Shown here: piece by piece, positions 15,787 to 23,262 of the stretch | Numbering within the stretch: the stretch's first letter is position 1 | Layout: the number at the start of each line of letters is the position of its first letter | Notes under the pieces: generated by a model | Told to the model about the DNA's origin: nothing | Database searches by the model: none | Seen by the model: only the letters and a program-made list of their open reading frames with translations | Origin: VRUE01 sp963796705 | GTDB taxonomy: Bacteria > Actinomycetota > Thermoleophilia > Solirubrobacterales > 70-9 | Reading direction: 5' to 3' | Length of the DNA: 64,000 nt | Assembly (NCBI GenBank): GCA_963796705.1 | Contig: CAWCMK010000004.1 | Span: 310,001-374,000 of the forward strand | Program-made: the position numbers and the translations under genes

Positions 15787-16263
15787 TCAGTCGAGCCACA
15801 TGATCAGGGCGTCCTCGCCGTTGTCCTGGTAGTAGCCGGGACGGACCCCGGCTGAGCGGAAGCCGAGACCCTCATACATCGCGATCGCCTCACGGTTGGA
15901 TACCCGGACCTCCAGCGTGATCGGCAGTTCGCCGAGGCGGTCGGTCTCCTCGAAGAGCCGACGGATCAGGCCGCTGGCGACGCCCATCCGGCGCCGGTCG
16001 GGCGAGACGGCGACGTTCATCAGGTGCCAGACCTGCTCGTAGCGCGAGCAGACCAGATAGCCGAGCAACTCATCGCCAAGGGCCGCCCCCAGGCAGACCC
16101 CCGAGGGCTTGGAGAGCTCCAGCACGAACATCGCCAGCGACCAGGGGGCCGGAAAGGAGCGGCGCTCGATCGCGATGACCGCGGGCAGGTCGCTGTAGGC
16201 GAGCCGCCTAATTGCCGGCGGCACCCCGGTCCTGCTCGTCTCTTTGGGGATGGTCTCGCTCAT
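15787..16263 (-). CDS. rimI: Ribosomal-protein-alanine N-acetyltransferase RimI
   Basis: A 158-residue GNAT enzyme. Acetyl-CoA binding motif A is visible as SPDRRRMGVASGLI, motif B as LEVRVSNREAIAMYEGLGF with the Tyr typical of RimI. RimI acetylates the N-terminus of ribosomal protein S18 and related proteins, and is usually encoded between tsaB and tsaD, as here. The ATG at 16263 has GGAG seven bases upstream and makes a 56-base overlap with tsaB; an internal GTG at 16224 with an AGGA site is an alternative that would shorten the overlap to 17 bases. Confidence 0.93.
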   Translation of the reverse strand: MSETIPKETSRTGVPPAIRRLAYSDLPAVIAIERRSFPAPWSLAMFVLELSKPSGVCLGAALGDELLGYLVCSRYEQVWHLMNVAVSPDRRRMGVASGLIRRLFEETDRLGELPITLEVRVSNREAIAMYEGLGFRSAGVRPGYYQDNGEDALIMWLD

Positions 16264-16930
16264 GCCAGCGCTCCGCGTCGGGAGGCCTCAGGTAAATCGG
16301 TTCCAGCGGCAGGCCCTCGCCGGCGCCCTCAGAAGCGAGGGCGCAGATGTGGCGGGCGCGGACGCGATGCAGATCGCCACCGCCCGGCACCTCGACATCG
16401 CAACCTGCCAGCTCATCGGAAAATCGTAGCGCCCCCGATCCGGCCGCCAGAGGCGCGAGCCTGAGCTCGGCGAGTCGCTCACAGAGCGCGCCCGGCCCCC
16501 CGACCCAGGGACCCCAGAGGCGCTCGCCCGATCCTCCGTAGAGGGCCGCGAAGAGCTCGCCGCGACGTGCGTCGAGCAACGCCAGCCGCGGGCGTCCGGC
16601 CGCGGGCGCCTCGATTCCCCGGGCGAGGGCGTCCAGCGTGCAGACGCCGATCACCGGCAGCCCGAGCGCCGCGCCGAGGCCCCGGGCGCTGGCAACTCCA
16701 ACCCGCAAGCCGGTGAAGGACCCGGGACCCAGGCCGACGGCGATCGCCTCGATCTCCTGCCAGCCCCCAGCGGCGTCGGCCGCCGCCTCGACCTCTCCCA
16801 ACAGCCGGGTGGTGTGCCCGGGAGAGCCGTCGGCAGAGAGGCCCAGGAGGGACTCGTGAAGGGAATCGCCATCGCGCCAGGCGCTGACGGCGGTGTCCTG
16901 CGTGGCGGTGTCGAAGCCGATCAGCTTCAG
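16208..16930 (-). CDS. tsaB: t6A biosynthesis protein TsaB
   Basis: TsaB is the ASKH-fold partner that activates TsaD. The sequence has the N-terminal KLIGFDTATQDTAVSAW and the core GLGPGSFTGLRVGVASARGL. No ATG, GTG or TTG precedes the conserved N-terminus in frame: the only candidates are CTG codons at 16930 and 16924, so I place the start at CTG 16930 (240 residues). An ATG or GTG further in would remove the first strand of the fold. The end overlaps rimI. The gene begins one base after the stop of a secreted protein gene. Confidence 0.9.
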   Translation of the reverse strand: MKLIGFDTATQDTAVSAWRDGDSLHESLLGLSADGSPGHTTRLLGEVEAAADAAGGWQEIEAIAVGLGPGSFTGLRVGVASARGLGAALGLPVIGVCTLDALARGIEAPAAGRPRLALLDARRGELFAALYGGSGERLWGPWVGGPGALCERLAELRLAPLAAGSGALRFSDELAGCDVEVPGGGDLHRVRARHICALASEGAGEGLPLEPIYLRPPDAERWHERDHPQRDEQDRGAAGN

Positions 16931-16931
16931 G

Positions 16932-17306
16932 CTAGCCCGGAACCCGGAAGATGAAGCTGCCGACCTTCTTGCCTTCGACGTACCAGCTGACGAGATGCTT
17001 GCCGGCGATGTTGGTCGTGATCTTGTTCACGTAGAGGACGCCTTCGGTCGCTTCCTGGCGCGGCGCGCAGAGGTGTTTTCCTTCCGGGAAGCGGACGCAG
17101 ACGGTGTAGAAGACGGTCGCGTCGTTGCTTTTGAAGAAGGCGCCCTTCTTGCGCGCCTTCTGACAGACGTGGGCCGGCTTCGCGTTCTGGGAGACTCCGC
17201 AGGCGACGTAGTGGCTGTAGGCCGCGGCGCCCGCTGACGCCGGAGCCGCGCTGGCCAGCAGCGCCGCGGCGGACAGCGTCGCTCCCAGCGTCTTCAGTCC
17301 CTTCAT
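16932..17306 (-). CDS. Small secreted protein of unknown family, four cysteines
   Basis: A 124-residue protein with a clear Sec signal (KGLKTLGATLSAAALLAS, predicted cleavage after ASA near residue 25) and a mature part rich in beta-prone residues with four cysteines (about 36, 48, 70 and 80), compatible with two disulfides and an Ig-like or similar small beta fold. I recognise no family. It lies between tsaE and tsaB on the same strand; an unrelated secreted product inside a t6A gene set is odd and suggests a later insertion. Confidence 0.8.
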   Translation of the reverse strand: MKGLKTLGATLSAAALLASAAPASAGAAAYSHYVACGVSQNAKPAHVCQKARKKGAFFKSNDATVFYTVCVRFPEGKHLCAPRQEATEGVLYVNKITTNIAGKHLVSWYVEGKKVGSFIFRVPG

Positions 17307-17356
17307 CGGGGAGATCCCTCCTTCTGCTCGAATTTCCTCAGCGATGCTACACGCCC

Positions 17357-17371
17357 GTTCACCCTGTGAAC
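17357..17371. promoter_or_regulatory. Inverted repeat GTTCAC-cct-GTGAAC
   Basis: A perfect 6-bp inverted repeat with a three-base spacer lies between the tsaE stop and the secreted protein start, about 50 bases upstream of the latter. It could be an operator for the secreted protein gene or a weak hairpin after tsaE; nothing in sequence decides between them. Confidence 0.35.
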
Positions 17372-17375
17372 ACGG

Positions 17376-17837
17376 CTATTTGCGGGGGGATGCGGCCAGC
17401 AGCTCGATTTCTCGCCGGTCCCCCCCGGCGTGCTCGAGCCGGACCTCGAGCGCCGGCTCGAAGAGGCGCTCGCCGGCGGCGCCGGGCCACTCGAGGAAGG
17501 CGATCGAGTCGGCATTCAGGTAATCGTCAAGCAGGGCCGGGTCCTCGCCCTCAAGACCGGCGAGTCGGTAGAGGTCAAGGTGGGAGACCCAGAGCCCGCC
17601 CGTCGCCCGATAGCGCTGCCCGATCGTGAAGGTCGGCGAGGTGATCGCCGCCTCGACCCCGAGCGCCCGGCAGGCGCCCCGAATCAGCGTCGTCTTCCCA
17701 CTGCCAAGCTCGCCGCTGAGCAGCACCAGGTCACCCGGCCGCAGGCCGGCCGCGATCTCCGCGCCAAGAGATTCGGTCTCGGCCGAGGAGTTGGAAATCA
17801 GCCGCCGCCCGCCCCGGTATCGCGCCTCTGCAGCCAT
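17376..17837 (-). CDS. tsaE: tRNA t6A biosynthesis ATPase TsaE
   Basis: A 153-residue P-loop ATPase with Walker A SGELGSGKTTLIRG, followed by the TsaE-typical ITSPTFTIGQRY and HLDLYRLAGLEG. TsaE supports multiple turnover of the TsaBD complex in t6A synthesis. The frame is open 20 codons further upstream but that part overlaps the uracil-DNA glycosylase gene and is basic filler, so ATG 17837 is chosen. It belongs to the same minus-strand run as tsaB, rimI and tsaD but is separated from them by a secreted protein gene. Confidence 0.92.
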   Translation of the reverse strand: MAAEARYRGGRRLISNSSAETESLGAEIAAGLRPGDLVLLSGELGSGKTTLIRGACRALGVEAAITSPTFTIGQRYRATGGLWVSHLDLYRLAGLEGEDPALLDDYLNADSIAFLEWPGAAGERLFEPALEVRLEHAGGDRREIELLAASPRK

Positions 17838-17871
17838 CTCAGCGGATCTTCTCCTTCGGGTCCGGCCGGGG

Positions 17872-18552
17872 CTAGCCGAAGAGGTCCATCTGCTCATCGG
17901 CGGGCTGCGGAGGGCCGGGTGCCGGGCCCTCCTCGATCTCCTCCGCCGCCGGCGGGGCGCCGGGGTCTGGGCCTGCGAGCAGTTGCGGCAGCAGGTCGAA
18001 GTCCGACCTCAGCGTCTGCTTCACGGCCGGGGTCCGCAGCGCCGCCGCGGGATGAAAGAGAGGCAGCAAGAAGACGCTGCGGCCGCCCAGCTCGTGAACC
18101 TGCGGGGCGCCGTGCACGCGGGTGATCCCGGCCGGATTGCCGCTCAGCAGCTTGGTGGCGAAATTGCCCAAAGTGCAGACCACCTTGGGCTCGATCAGCC
18201 CCACCTGCTTGAACAGATAGGGGCGGCAGGCCTCGATCTCCAGGGGCCGTGGATCGCGGTTGCCGGGCGGCCGCGACTTGAGCACGTTGGCGATGAAGAC
18301 GTCCTCGCGAGCGAGTCCGATCTCCCCCAGCATCTGGTTGAGAAGCTGGCCGGCGCGCCCGACGAAGGGCAGACCCTGGCGGTCCTCCTCGGCCCCGGGC
18401 GCCTCGCCGACGAACATCAAATCGGCGTCCGCGTTGCCGGCCCCGAAGACAGCCCGGGTGCGGGTCTCGTGCAGCGGGCATCGCCTGCAGGCCTCGACTT
18501 CCTTGTAGAGGTCGACCAGCGCCCGGCGCCGCTCCTCGACCCTGGCCCTCAC
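17872..18552 (-). CDS. Family 4 uracil-DNA glycosylase (Fe-S)
   Basis: A 226-residue UDG of the thermostable iron-sulfur family: the N-terminal CRRCPLH pair supplies two cluster ligands, and further Cys occur in IEACRPYLF and VVCTLGN; the uracil pocket is GEAPGAEEDRQGLPFVGRAG and the catalytic/DNA-grip loop is LFHPAAAL. It removes uracil arising from cytosine deamination, a need in a GC-rich genome. The C-terminal 30 residues are Pro/Glu-rich. The GTG start overlaps the fmdB-like stop by four bases. Confidence 0.94.
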   Translation of the reverse strand: MRARVEERRRALVDLYKEVEACRRCPLHETRTRAVFGAGNADADLMFVGEAPGAEEDRQGLPFVGRAGQLLNQMLGEIGLAREDVFIANVLKSRPPGNRDPRPLEIEACRPYLFKQVGLIEPKVVCTLGNFATKLLSGNPAGITRVHGAPQVHELGGRSVFLLPLFHPAAALRTPAVKQTLRSDFDLLPQLLAGPDPGAPPAAEEIEEGPAPGPPQPADEQMDLFG

Positions 18553-18812
18553 GGCCCCTCCCCGCGGGCCCGTTTGGCGCGGTCATGCGCGAGGCGCTCT
18601 CGGTGGGCGGCTTCGCGCTCCCTGCGCCGCGCTTCATCGGAGCGGACCCCGGCACCGCGCGGCTGGCGCCCGGGGGGCGAGATCACCGAGACAAGGCGCC
18701 GCGGCCGCGCTGCGCCGCAGCTCGGGCACGCGGGCGCCGGGTCCTCGCTGCTTGCCAGCAGCTCCTCAAAGCGCCTCCCACACTGCTCGCACTCGAATTC
18801 GTAGATCGGCAT
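18549..18812 (-). CDS. FmdB family zinc ribbon protein
   Basis: An 87-residue protein starting MPIYEFECEQCGRRFEEL and holding a second CPSCG, so four cysteines form a zinc ribbon in the first 35 residues; the rest is a basic, Arg/Ala-rich, probably helical tail. The family takes its name from a putative regulator of formamidase genes, but most members are uncharacterised. Overlap with the UDG start indicates co-translation. Confidence 0.88.
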   Translation of the reverse strand: MPIYEFECEQCGRRFEELLASSEDPAPACPSCGAARPRRLVSVISPPGRQPRGAGVRSDEARRREREAAHRERLAHDRAKRARGEGP

Positions 18813-18863
18813 CGGCCTCGCACGTACTTTGGCTGCTCAGCGTTTCTACCGCAATCAAGGCCC

Positions 18864-18869
18864 TATAAT
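18864..18869 (+). promoter_or_regulatory. -10 promoter element before panC
   Basis: A perfect TATAAT in otherwise GC-rich DNA, 36 bases upstream of the panC ATG at 18906 and in the divergent gap with the fmdB-like gene. No good -35 hexamer is seen at 16-18 bases (cgtttc is the closest), so it may be a weak or activator-dependent promoter for panCDB. Confidence 0.5.
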
Positions 18870-18905
18870 CGCGACAAAGGCCGTGACCCAGAGGGCATGG
18901 ACCAG

Positions 18906-19811
18906 ATGAACTCCTCGACCACGATCAGCGAATCGCACGCCTCAGGCGGCGCCCGCCTCCTCCGCGCAGCGGATGAGCTGCGCACCGCGCTTGCCGGGGC
19001 CCGCGCCGAGGGGCAGACGATCGGCCTGGTTCCGACGATGGGTTCCCTGCACGAGGGCCACCTCTCGCTGCTGCGGGCCGCGCGCGGGGAGTGTGGGGTC
19101 GTCGTCATGAGCCTCTTCGTCAATCCGGCCCAGTTCGGCCCCGGCGAGGACCTCGATCGCTACCCACGCGATGAGGCGCGGGATGTCGGCCTCGCCGCCG
19201 AGGCCGGCGTCGAGCTGATCTACGCGCCGGTCGCCGGGGATATCTATCCCGAGGGATTCGCCACCAGCGTTACCGTCGAGGGCCTCACCGAGATCCTCGA
19301 CGGGGATCCAGCCCTCCGCGGTCCCCAGCACTTTCGCGGCGTCACCACGATCGTCGCCAAGCTCTTCAACACGGTCCAGCCCGATGTCGCCTACTTCGGC
19401 CAGAAGGACGCCCAGCAGCTTGCCGTGATTCGCCGCATGGTTCGCGACCTCGACATCCCGGTGAGGATCGAGGCCCTGCCCACCGTGCGCGAGCCCGACG
19501 GCCTGGCGATGAGTTCCCGCAACGCTTACCTCAGCGAGGCCGAGCGCCGCTGCGCGACGGCCCTCCCGCTGGCCCTGCGCGAGGCGGCGAGCCGCGCCAG
19601 GCGCGAGACGCTCGCCGCGGGAATCGAGGCTGGCCGGGCGAAGCTGGCCGCGGCCGGGATCGAGGCCGAGTACTTCGAGGCCCGCGATCCCGACGACCTG
19701 ACGGCGGTCTCGGAGCTGAACGGGAAACCGGTTCTGATCGTGCTCGCCGCGCAGATCGGCCGCGCACGCCTGATCGACAACGTCCTCGTCCACCCCGACC
19801 CCAGGGCTTGA
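18906..19811 (+). CDS. panC: Pantoate-beta-alanine ligase
   Basis: PanC joins pantoate and beta-alanine with ATP to give pantothenate. The 301-residue protein has the nucleotidyl-transferase HxGH in PTMGSLHEGHLSLLRAA, VNPAQFGPGEDLDRYPR for pantoate binding, FGQKDAQQL and the SSRNAYLS loop. An ATG three codons upstream (18897) is an alternative start. It is the first gene of a panC-panD-panB operon, so all three steps specific to pantothenate other than ketopantoate reduction are present here. Confidence 0.95.
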   Translation: MNSSTTISESHASGGARLLRAADELRTALAGARAEGQTIGLVPTMGSLHEGHLSLLRAARGECGVVVMSLFVNPAQFGPGEDLDRYPRDEARDVGLAAEAGVELIYAPVAGDIYPEGFATSVTVEGLTEILDGDPALRGPQHFRGVTTIVAKLFNTVQPDVAYFGQKDAQQLAVIRRMVRDLDIPVRIEALPTVREPDGLAMSSRNAYLSEAERRCATALPLALREAASRARRETLAAGIEAGRAKLAAAGIEAEYFEARDPDDLTAVSELNGKPVLIVLAAQIGRARLIDNVLVHPDPRA

Positions 19812-19840
19812 AACACGGCACCAAGGAGAAGAGGAAGTCA

Positions 19841-20236
19841 ATGCAAAGGCAGATGCTGAAGTCGAAGATCCACCGGGCGACGGTCACCGACTGTGACGTC
19901 GACTACATCGGCAGCATCACGATCGACACCGAACTGATGGCGAGCGCCGACCTGATTACGAACGAGCAGGTCCACGTCTGGGACATCGACAACGGCGCCC
20001 GCTTCATCACCTACGCGATCGACGGCCCGCCCGGCTCGGGAACCGTGCAGGTCAACGGTGCCGCGGCGCACCTGACCCGGCCCGGCCACAGAATCATCGT
20101 CGCCTCCTTCGGCGCCTACGAGGAGCGGGATTTGGAGCGCTACTCGCCGCTCGTCGTCCACGTCGATGAGGCGAACCGCTCGGTCGCCGTCGACAGCCAT
20201 CCGGAGGTCCTGCTCTCGGCGGAGGAGGTGCTCTGA
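19841..20236 (+). CDS. panD: Aspartate 1-decarboxylase
   Basis: PanD makes beta-alanine from aspartate using a pyruvoyl group formed by self-cleavage. Starting at ATG 19841, which has AGGA five bases upstream, the sequence places the cleavage site DYIGS at Gly24-Ser25, exactly the numbering of the E. coli enzyme; this fixes the start. The protein is 131 residues, with IDNGARFITYAI and the NGAAAHL segment of the double-psi barrel. It is 29 bases after panC and overlaps panB by one base. Confidence 0.96.
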   Translation: MQRQMLKSKIHRATVTDCDVDYIGSITIDTELMASADLITNEQVHVWDIDNGARFITYAIDGPPGSGTVQVNGAAAHLTRPGHRIIVASFGAYEERDLERYSPLVVHVDEANRSVAVDSHPEVLLSAEEVL

Positions 20237-21144
20237 TGAGACCCGCCTCTGAGCGCCGGCCGCTCACCCTGCCGCGCCTGGGCGAGATGCAGGCCGCCGG
20301 CGAACCGATCGTGATGGTGACCGCCTATGACTTCCCCTCGGCCAAGGTCGCCGAGGAGGCCGGCGCCGACATCGTCCTGGTCGGCGACACGGCGGCGATG
20401 GTCGTGCTCGGCTACCCCGGCACCGAGCAAGTCTCGATGGAGGAGATGATCGTCCTCGGCAAAGCGGTCAGGCGCGGCCTCAAGACGGCGCTGATGGTCG
20501 GCGACATGCCGATGGGCAGCTATGAGGCAAGCAACGAGCTCGCGGTTGGCAACGCTCAGCGGCTGGTCAAGGAGACCGGCTGCCAGGTCGTCAAGCTCGA
20601 GGCCGGCGGCACCTCGGTCGAGCGCGCCCGCGCGATCGTCCGCTCCGGGATTCCGGTGATGGGCCACGTCGGCCTCACCCCTCAAACCGCGACCGCACTG
20701 GGCGGCTACAAGACGCAGGGCAAGACCGCGCCGGGGGCGATCAAACTGTTCGAGGATGCGCTGGCGCTGCAGTCGGTGGGCTGCTTTGCGATCGTCTTTG
20801 AGGCGGTCCCCGCGGCGGTCACCGAGGTGATCGTCGCAAAGCTCGAGGTACCGACGATCGGGATCGGCGCCGGACAGGCGACAGCCGGCCAGGTGCTGGT
20901 CTACCACGACCTGCTCGGCATCACGACCGGGCGCATGGCGAAATTCGTCAAGCGCTACGCGGAGATCCACGACGCGATGGTCGACGGTGTGCGCAGCTAT
21001 GCGGAGGATGTCCGCACCCACCGCTTCCCGGGCGCCGAGCACGTCTACGGGATCGAGCCGGCGGAGCTGGCCGAGCTTCAGCGCTACCTGGACCAGGAGA
21101 GCCTGGCATCCCAGCGGGCCTGGGACTGGGAGCCGCTCTCCTAG
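20236..21144 (+). CDS. panB: 3-methyl-2-oxobutanoate hydroxymethyltransferase
   Basis: PanB adds a hydroxymethyl group from 5,10-methylene-THF to ketoisovalerate, giving ketopantoate. The 302-residue TIM barrel shows VMVTAYDFPSAKVAEEAGAD, VGDMPMGSY, VKLEAGG, PVMGHVGLTPQ and the metal/substrate residues in IGIGAG. TGATG coupling to panD. The third and last gene of the pan operon; a strong hairpin follows. Confidence 0.96.
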   Translation: MRPASERRPLTLPRLGEMQAAGEPIVMVTAYDFPSAKVAEEAGADIVLVGDTAAMVVLGYPGTEQVSMEEMIVLGKAVRRGLKTALMVGDMPMGSYEASNELAVGNAQRLVKETGCQVVKLEAGGTSVERARAIVRSGIPVMGHVGLTPQTATALGGYKTQGKTAPGAIKLFEDALALQSVGCFAIVFEAVPAAVTEVIVAKLEVPTIGIGAGQATAGQVLVYHDLLGITTGRMAKFVKRYAEIHDAMVDGVRSYAEDVRTHRFPGAEHVYGIEPAELAELQRYLDQESLASQRAWDWEPLS

Positions 21145-21173
21145 GAGAACGCTTGAGAGGGGTGCGACGGGAG

Positions 21174-21211
21174 GAGCCTCAGGTCGTCAGGCGATAGGCG
21201 ACCTGAGGCTC
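21174..21211. terminator. 13-bp GC-rich hairpin between convergent panB and cyclase genes
   Basis: Perfect arms (gagcctcaggtcg and its complement, 21174-21186 and 21199-21211) around a 12-base loop. The structure lies 30 bases after panB and includes the last codons and stop of the convergent cyclase gene. There is no U-run on either strand. It could end transcription from both sides or act as a 3' stability element. Confidence 0.6.
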
Positions 21212-22030
21212 GCTCTTCCCCTTCAGGGTGAGCTCCTCACGCACGCCGACCGCCGCGGGGAGGCCGGCGGCGACTCGATCGGAGAGGATGATCTCGCCGC
21301 CGCTCGCCTGGCCCTGTAGGCGCGAGGCGGTGTTGACCACGTCGCCGATGGCGGTGAAGTCATAGAGGGCGCGTTGGCCGATGTTGCCGACGAAGGCCTC
21401 CCCGAGGTCCATGCCGATACCCATCTGCACAAACGGCCCCTCAGCGCTCCCGTAGCCGACCGTCTCGAGCAGGCGCCGGCCGTGGGTGAGCATCAGCTCC
21501 GGCACCCGCTCGTGCTCGACGTTGCGCAGGACGTCGGGCAGGTAGAGCGCCATCACCTCATCGCCGATCAGCTTGTCGATGATTGCGTCCGGGAACAGCA
21601 CGTCCTCGGCGCAGCGGTAGAAGCGGCGCAGGAGCCTTGACATCTGCTCGGGGTCGCTGGACTCGCTCCGTGAGGTGAAGCCGCGGATGTCAGCGAAGAG
21701 AACCCCGGCCCGCATCGTCACGCCACCGGGGGGCGAGGTCTCGACACAGGAGGCACAGACGGTCGGGTTCTTGCGCGAGGGCTTGAAGCCCAGGGGCCCG
21801 ACCAGGTAGCGGCCGAGACCGGCGAACGGGGCACCGCAGCGACCGCAGCGGGGACTGCTTGGCAGCGTCCGCCAGAACCAACGCATCGCCCGTGCCGGCG
21901 GGGTTTCGGCCAGCTCATAGGCGCTGATCCAATCCTCGGGACGAAGCGGCTCGCCGCGCTTTCGCCCGGCCGCCTTGCGCAGTTTGCGAAGCCCCGCACG
22001 CTGTCCGAAAGTCAGCTTCTCCTCAGCCAC
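21179..22030 (-). CDS. Class III adenylate cyclase with N-terminal zinc ribbon
   Basis: A 283-residue soluble protein. The N-terminal 100 residues carry two CxxC pairs (Cys 62/65 and 92/95), likely a zinc ribbon, after a basic helix. The cyclase domain (about 105-283) has the metal aspartates in LFADIRGFTSRSE (D114) and KLIGDEV (D157), Lys153 and Thr226 at the adenine-selecting positions, and the transition-state pair Asn233/Arg237 in VVNTASRLQ. All catalytic residues are present, so it should make cAMP as a dimer. No membrane helix is visible. Its GTG start overlaps the upstream acyltransferase by 19 bases. The input signal is unknown; the ribbon is a candidate sensor. Confidence 0.88.
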   Translation of the reverse strand: MAEEKLTFGQRAGLRKLRKAAGRKRGEPLRPEDWISAYELAETPPARAMRWFWRTLPSSPRCGRCGAPFAGLGRYLVGPLGFKPSRKNPTVCASCVETSPPGGVTMRAGVLFADIRGFTSRSESSDPEQMSRLLRRFYRCAEDVLFPDAIIDKLIGDEVMALYLPDVLRNVEHERVPELMLTHGRRLLETVGYGSAEGPFVQMGIGMDLGEAFVGNIGQRALYDFTAIGDVVNTASRLQGQASGGEIILSDRVAAGLPAAVGVREELTLKGKSEPQVAYRLTT

Positions 22031-22602
22031 TCGACCTCCTTGACAACCCTAGCCGGAGCGCCCGCGGCGATGACCGCCGGCGGGAGATCGCTCGTGACCA
22101 CGGAGTTGGCGCCGATCACGCAGCGCTCGCCAATCTCGACACCGCTGGTGACGACGCAGTTGACCCCGAACCAGCAATTGGATCCGATCAGCACCGGCCC
22201 CTTCGAGGTGAAACCCTGCCAGGGAACCGGCATCTTGGGGTCGTCGTAGCGGTGCTCGGCGTCGCCGATGAAGCAGCCATTGGCAAGCATCACATGGTCG
22301 CCGATCTCGATCCGCTGGAGGGCGGCGAGCATCGTGTTGCGGTTGAGAAAGCAACCGGCGCCGATCTCGATCCGGGCTTCCGGAGCGAGCGTTAGCCAGC
22401 AGCCCGGCTCGAGCAGGGTCCCCTCCCCGATCTCCAGACGGCCCTCGTCGAGCGCCTCGAGCAACTCTCCCTCGACCGGATGGCGCACGAAGAAGCCGCC
22501 TCGCGCCGCGTGGCGATTAATTCGCCACCGCCGCGCGAGGCGGTGGTTGCGCTCATACCAGCGCCGCTTCGCCCACCACAGCTTCCAGCCAGGCTCGGCC
22601 AT
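22012..22602 (-). CDS. Left-handed beta-helix acyltransferase (maa/nodL-type)
   Basis: A 196-residue hexapeptide-repeat protein: an N-terminal basic helical segment (about 1-45), then repeated isoleucine-rich turns (IEIGAGCFLNRNTML, IEIGDHVMLANGCF), the catalytic-type His in IGDAEHRYDD, and the C-terminal cap VIAAGAPARVVKEV. Such enzymes move acetyl or other acyl groups onto sugars or lipids as trimers. ATG 22602 is preferred, with ggaaag nine bases upstream; the open frame extends 17 codons further. It overlaps the cyclase start and so may share its regulation. Substrate unknown. Confidence 0.88.
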   Translation of the reverse strand: MAEPGWKLWWAKRRWYERNHRLARRWRINRHAARGGFFVRHPVEGELLEALDEGRLEIGEGTLLEPGCWLTLAPEARIEIGAGCFLNRNTMLAALQRIEIGDHVMLANGCFIGDAEHRYDDPKMPVPWQGFTSKGPVLIGSNCWFGVNCVVTSGVEIGERCVIGANSVVTSDLPPAVIAAGAPARVVKEVEWLRRS

Positions 22603-22668
22603 CGCTCTAGCTTTCCAGAGCGCCCGGGGATAGGGTCGGCTCGCAACGGCCACAGGGAGAACGATGGG

Positions 22669-23147
22669 ATGTTCGAGATGACCGACGCGCAGCTCGAGGA
22701 ATGGCGGGGGACATGCCTGCAGCTGGTGCGCCCACGACTGCGCGGCGAAGCGCTGAGCGCCGCCGCGGCTTTCCGCCAGGGGGTGCCTCGGCCAGCTACC
22801 TGGCCTCCAGGGCGCAGCTCGGCGGGCTCCTCGACGCCGGGATCAAGCTGGCGCGCAAGAGGAAGGCCGGCGGCCTGCCGGACAAGGTGATGCTCGCCCT
22901 CACGCGGCGAAAGCTCCACGCCTTCAAGCTCAGGGTCGGGCGTGAGCACCGATTGGCCGAGGAGGTGGCCGTCTGGGACCGCGACGATTCGCGGATCACG
23001 ACGAGTCAGAGCGGCGCCATGAGCGCCCTGACGATCGAATCGCCGCAGGAGGGCGAGAGGGCGACCCTGGTCGGAGTCGGTGTCATGGAGGACCCCCTGA
23101 GCCAGGAACTGATCGCGATTCTGCGGGCCGACCCCAACCCGGCCTGA
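22669..23147 (+). pseudogene. Conserved-looking small gene interrupted by a -1 frameshift
   Basis: The frame starts at ATG 22669 behind AGGGAGA (MFEMTDAQLEEWRG...), reads Ala-rich to AAFRQG, then meets a run of five G at 22779-22783. Continuing in the original frame gives Pro/Arg/Ser filler; one extra G restores a sensible protein (GGASASYLASRAQLGG, then a basic helix with LPDKVMLALTRRKLHAFK) that runs to the stop at 23147. The joined product would be 159 residues, soluble, family not recognised. Either the gene is broken or a base is missing from the assembly. It is coupled to the next gene by TGATG, which supports the second frame being the true end. Confidence 0.7.
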
Positions 23148-23262
23148 TGGCGATCAGCAGACCGCGTCGCGGCCACTACTGGTACTACTGGCTGATGATC
23201 GTCTCGGGACACTCCTCGTGATCGCCTATTTCGCCACCGCAGGGTTCGGCCCCCAGCCGTGA
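23147..23262 (+). pseudogene. Tiny membrane protein gene with a second frameshift
   Basis: An ATG overlapping the previous stop begins MAISRPRRGHYWYYWLMIVSG, then stops after three more codons (HSS). In the neighbouring frame the sequence continues TLLVIAYFATAGFGPQP, and its stop overlaps the ROK kinase start as GTGA. Adding one base near 23205 would give a 38-residue single-helix membrane protein. Both ends show the tight coupling usual for this genome, so I read it as a real small gene with a missing base, like its neighbour. Confidence 0.55.
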
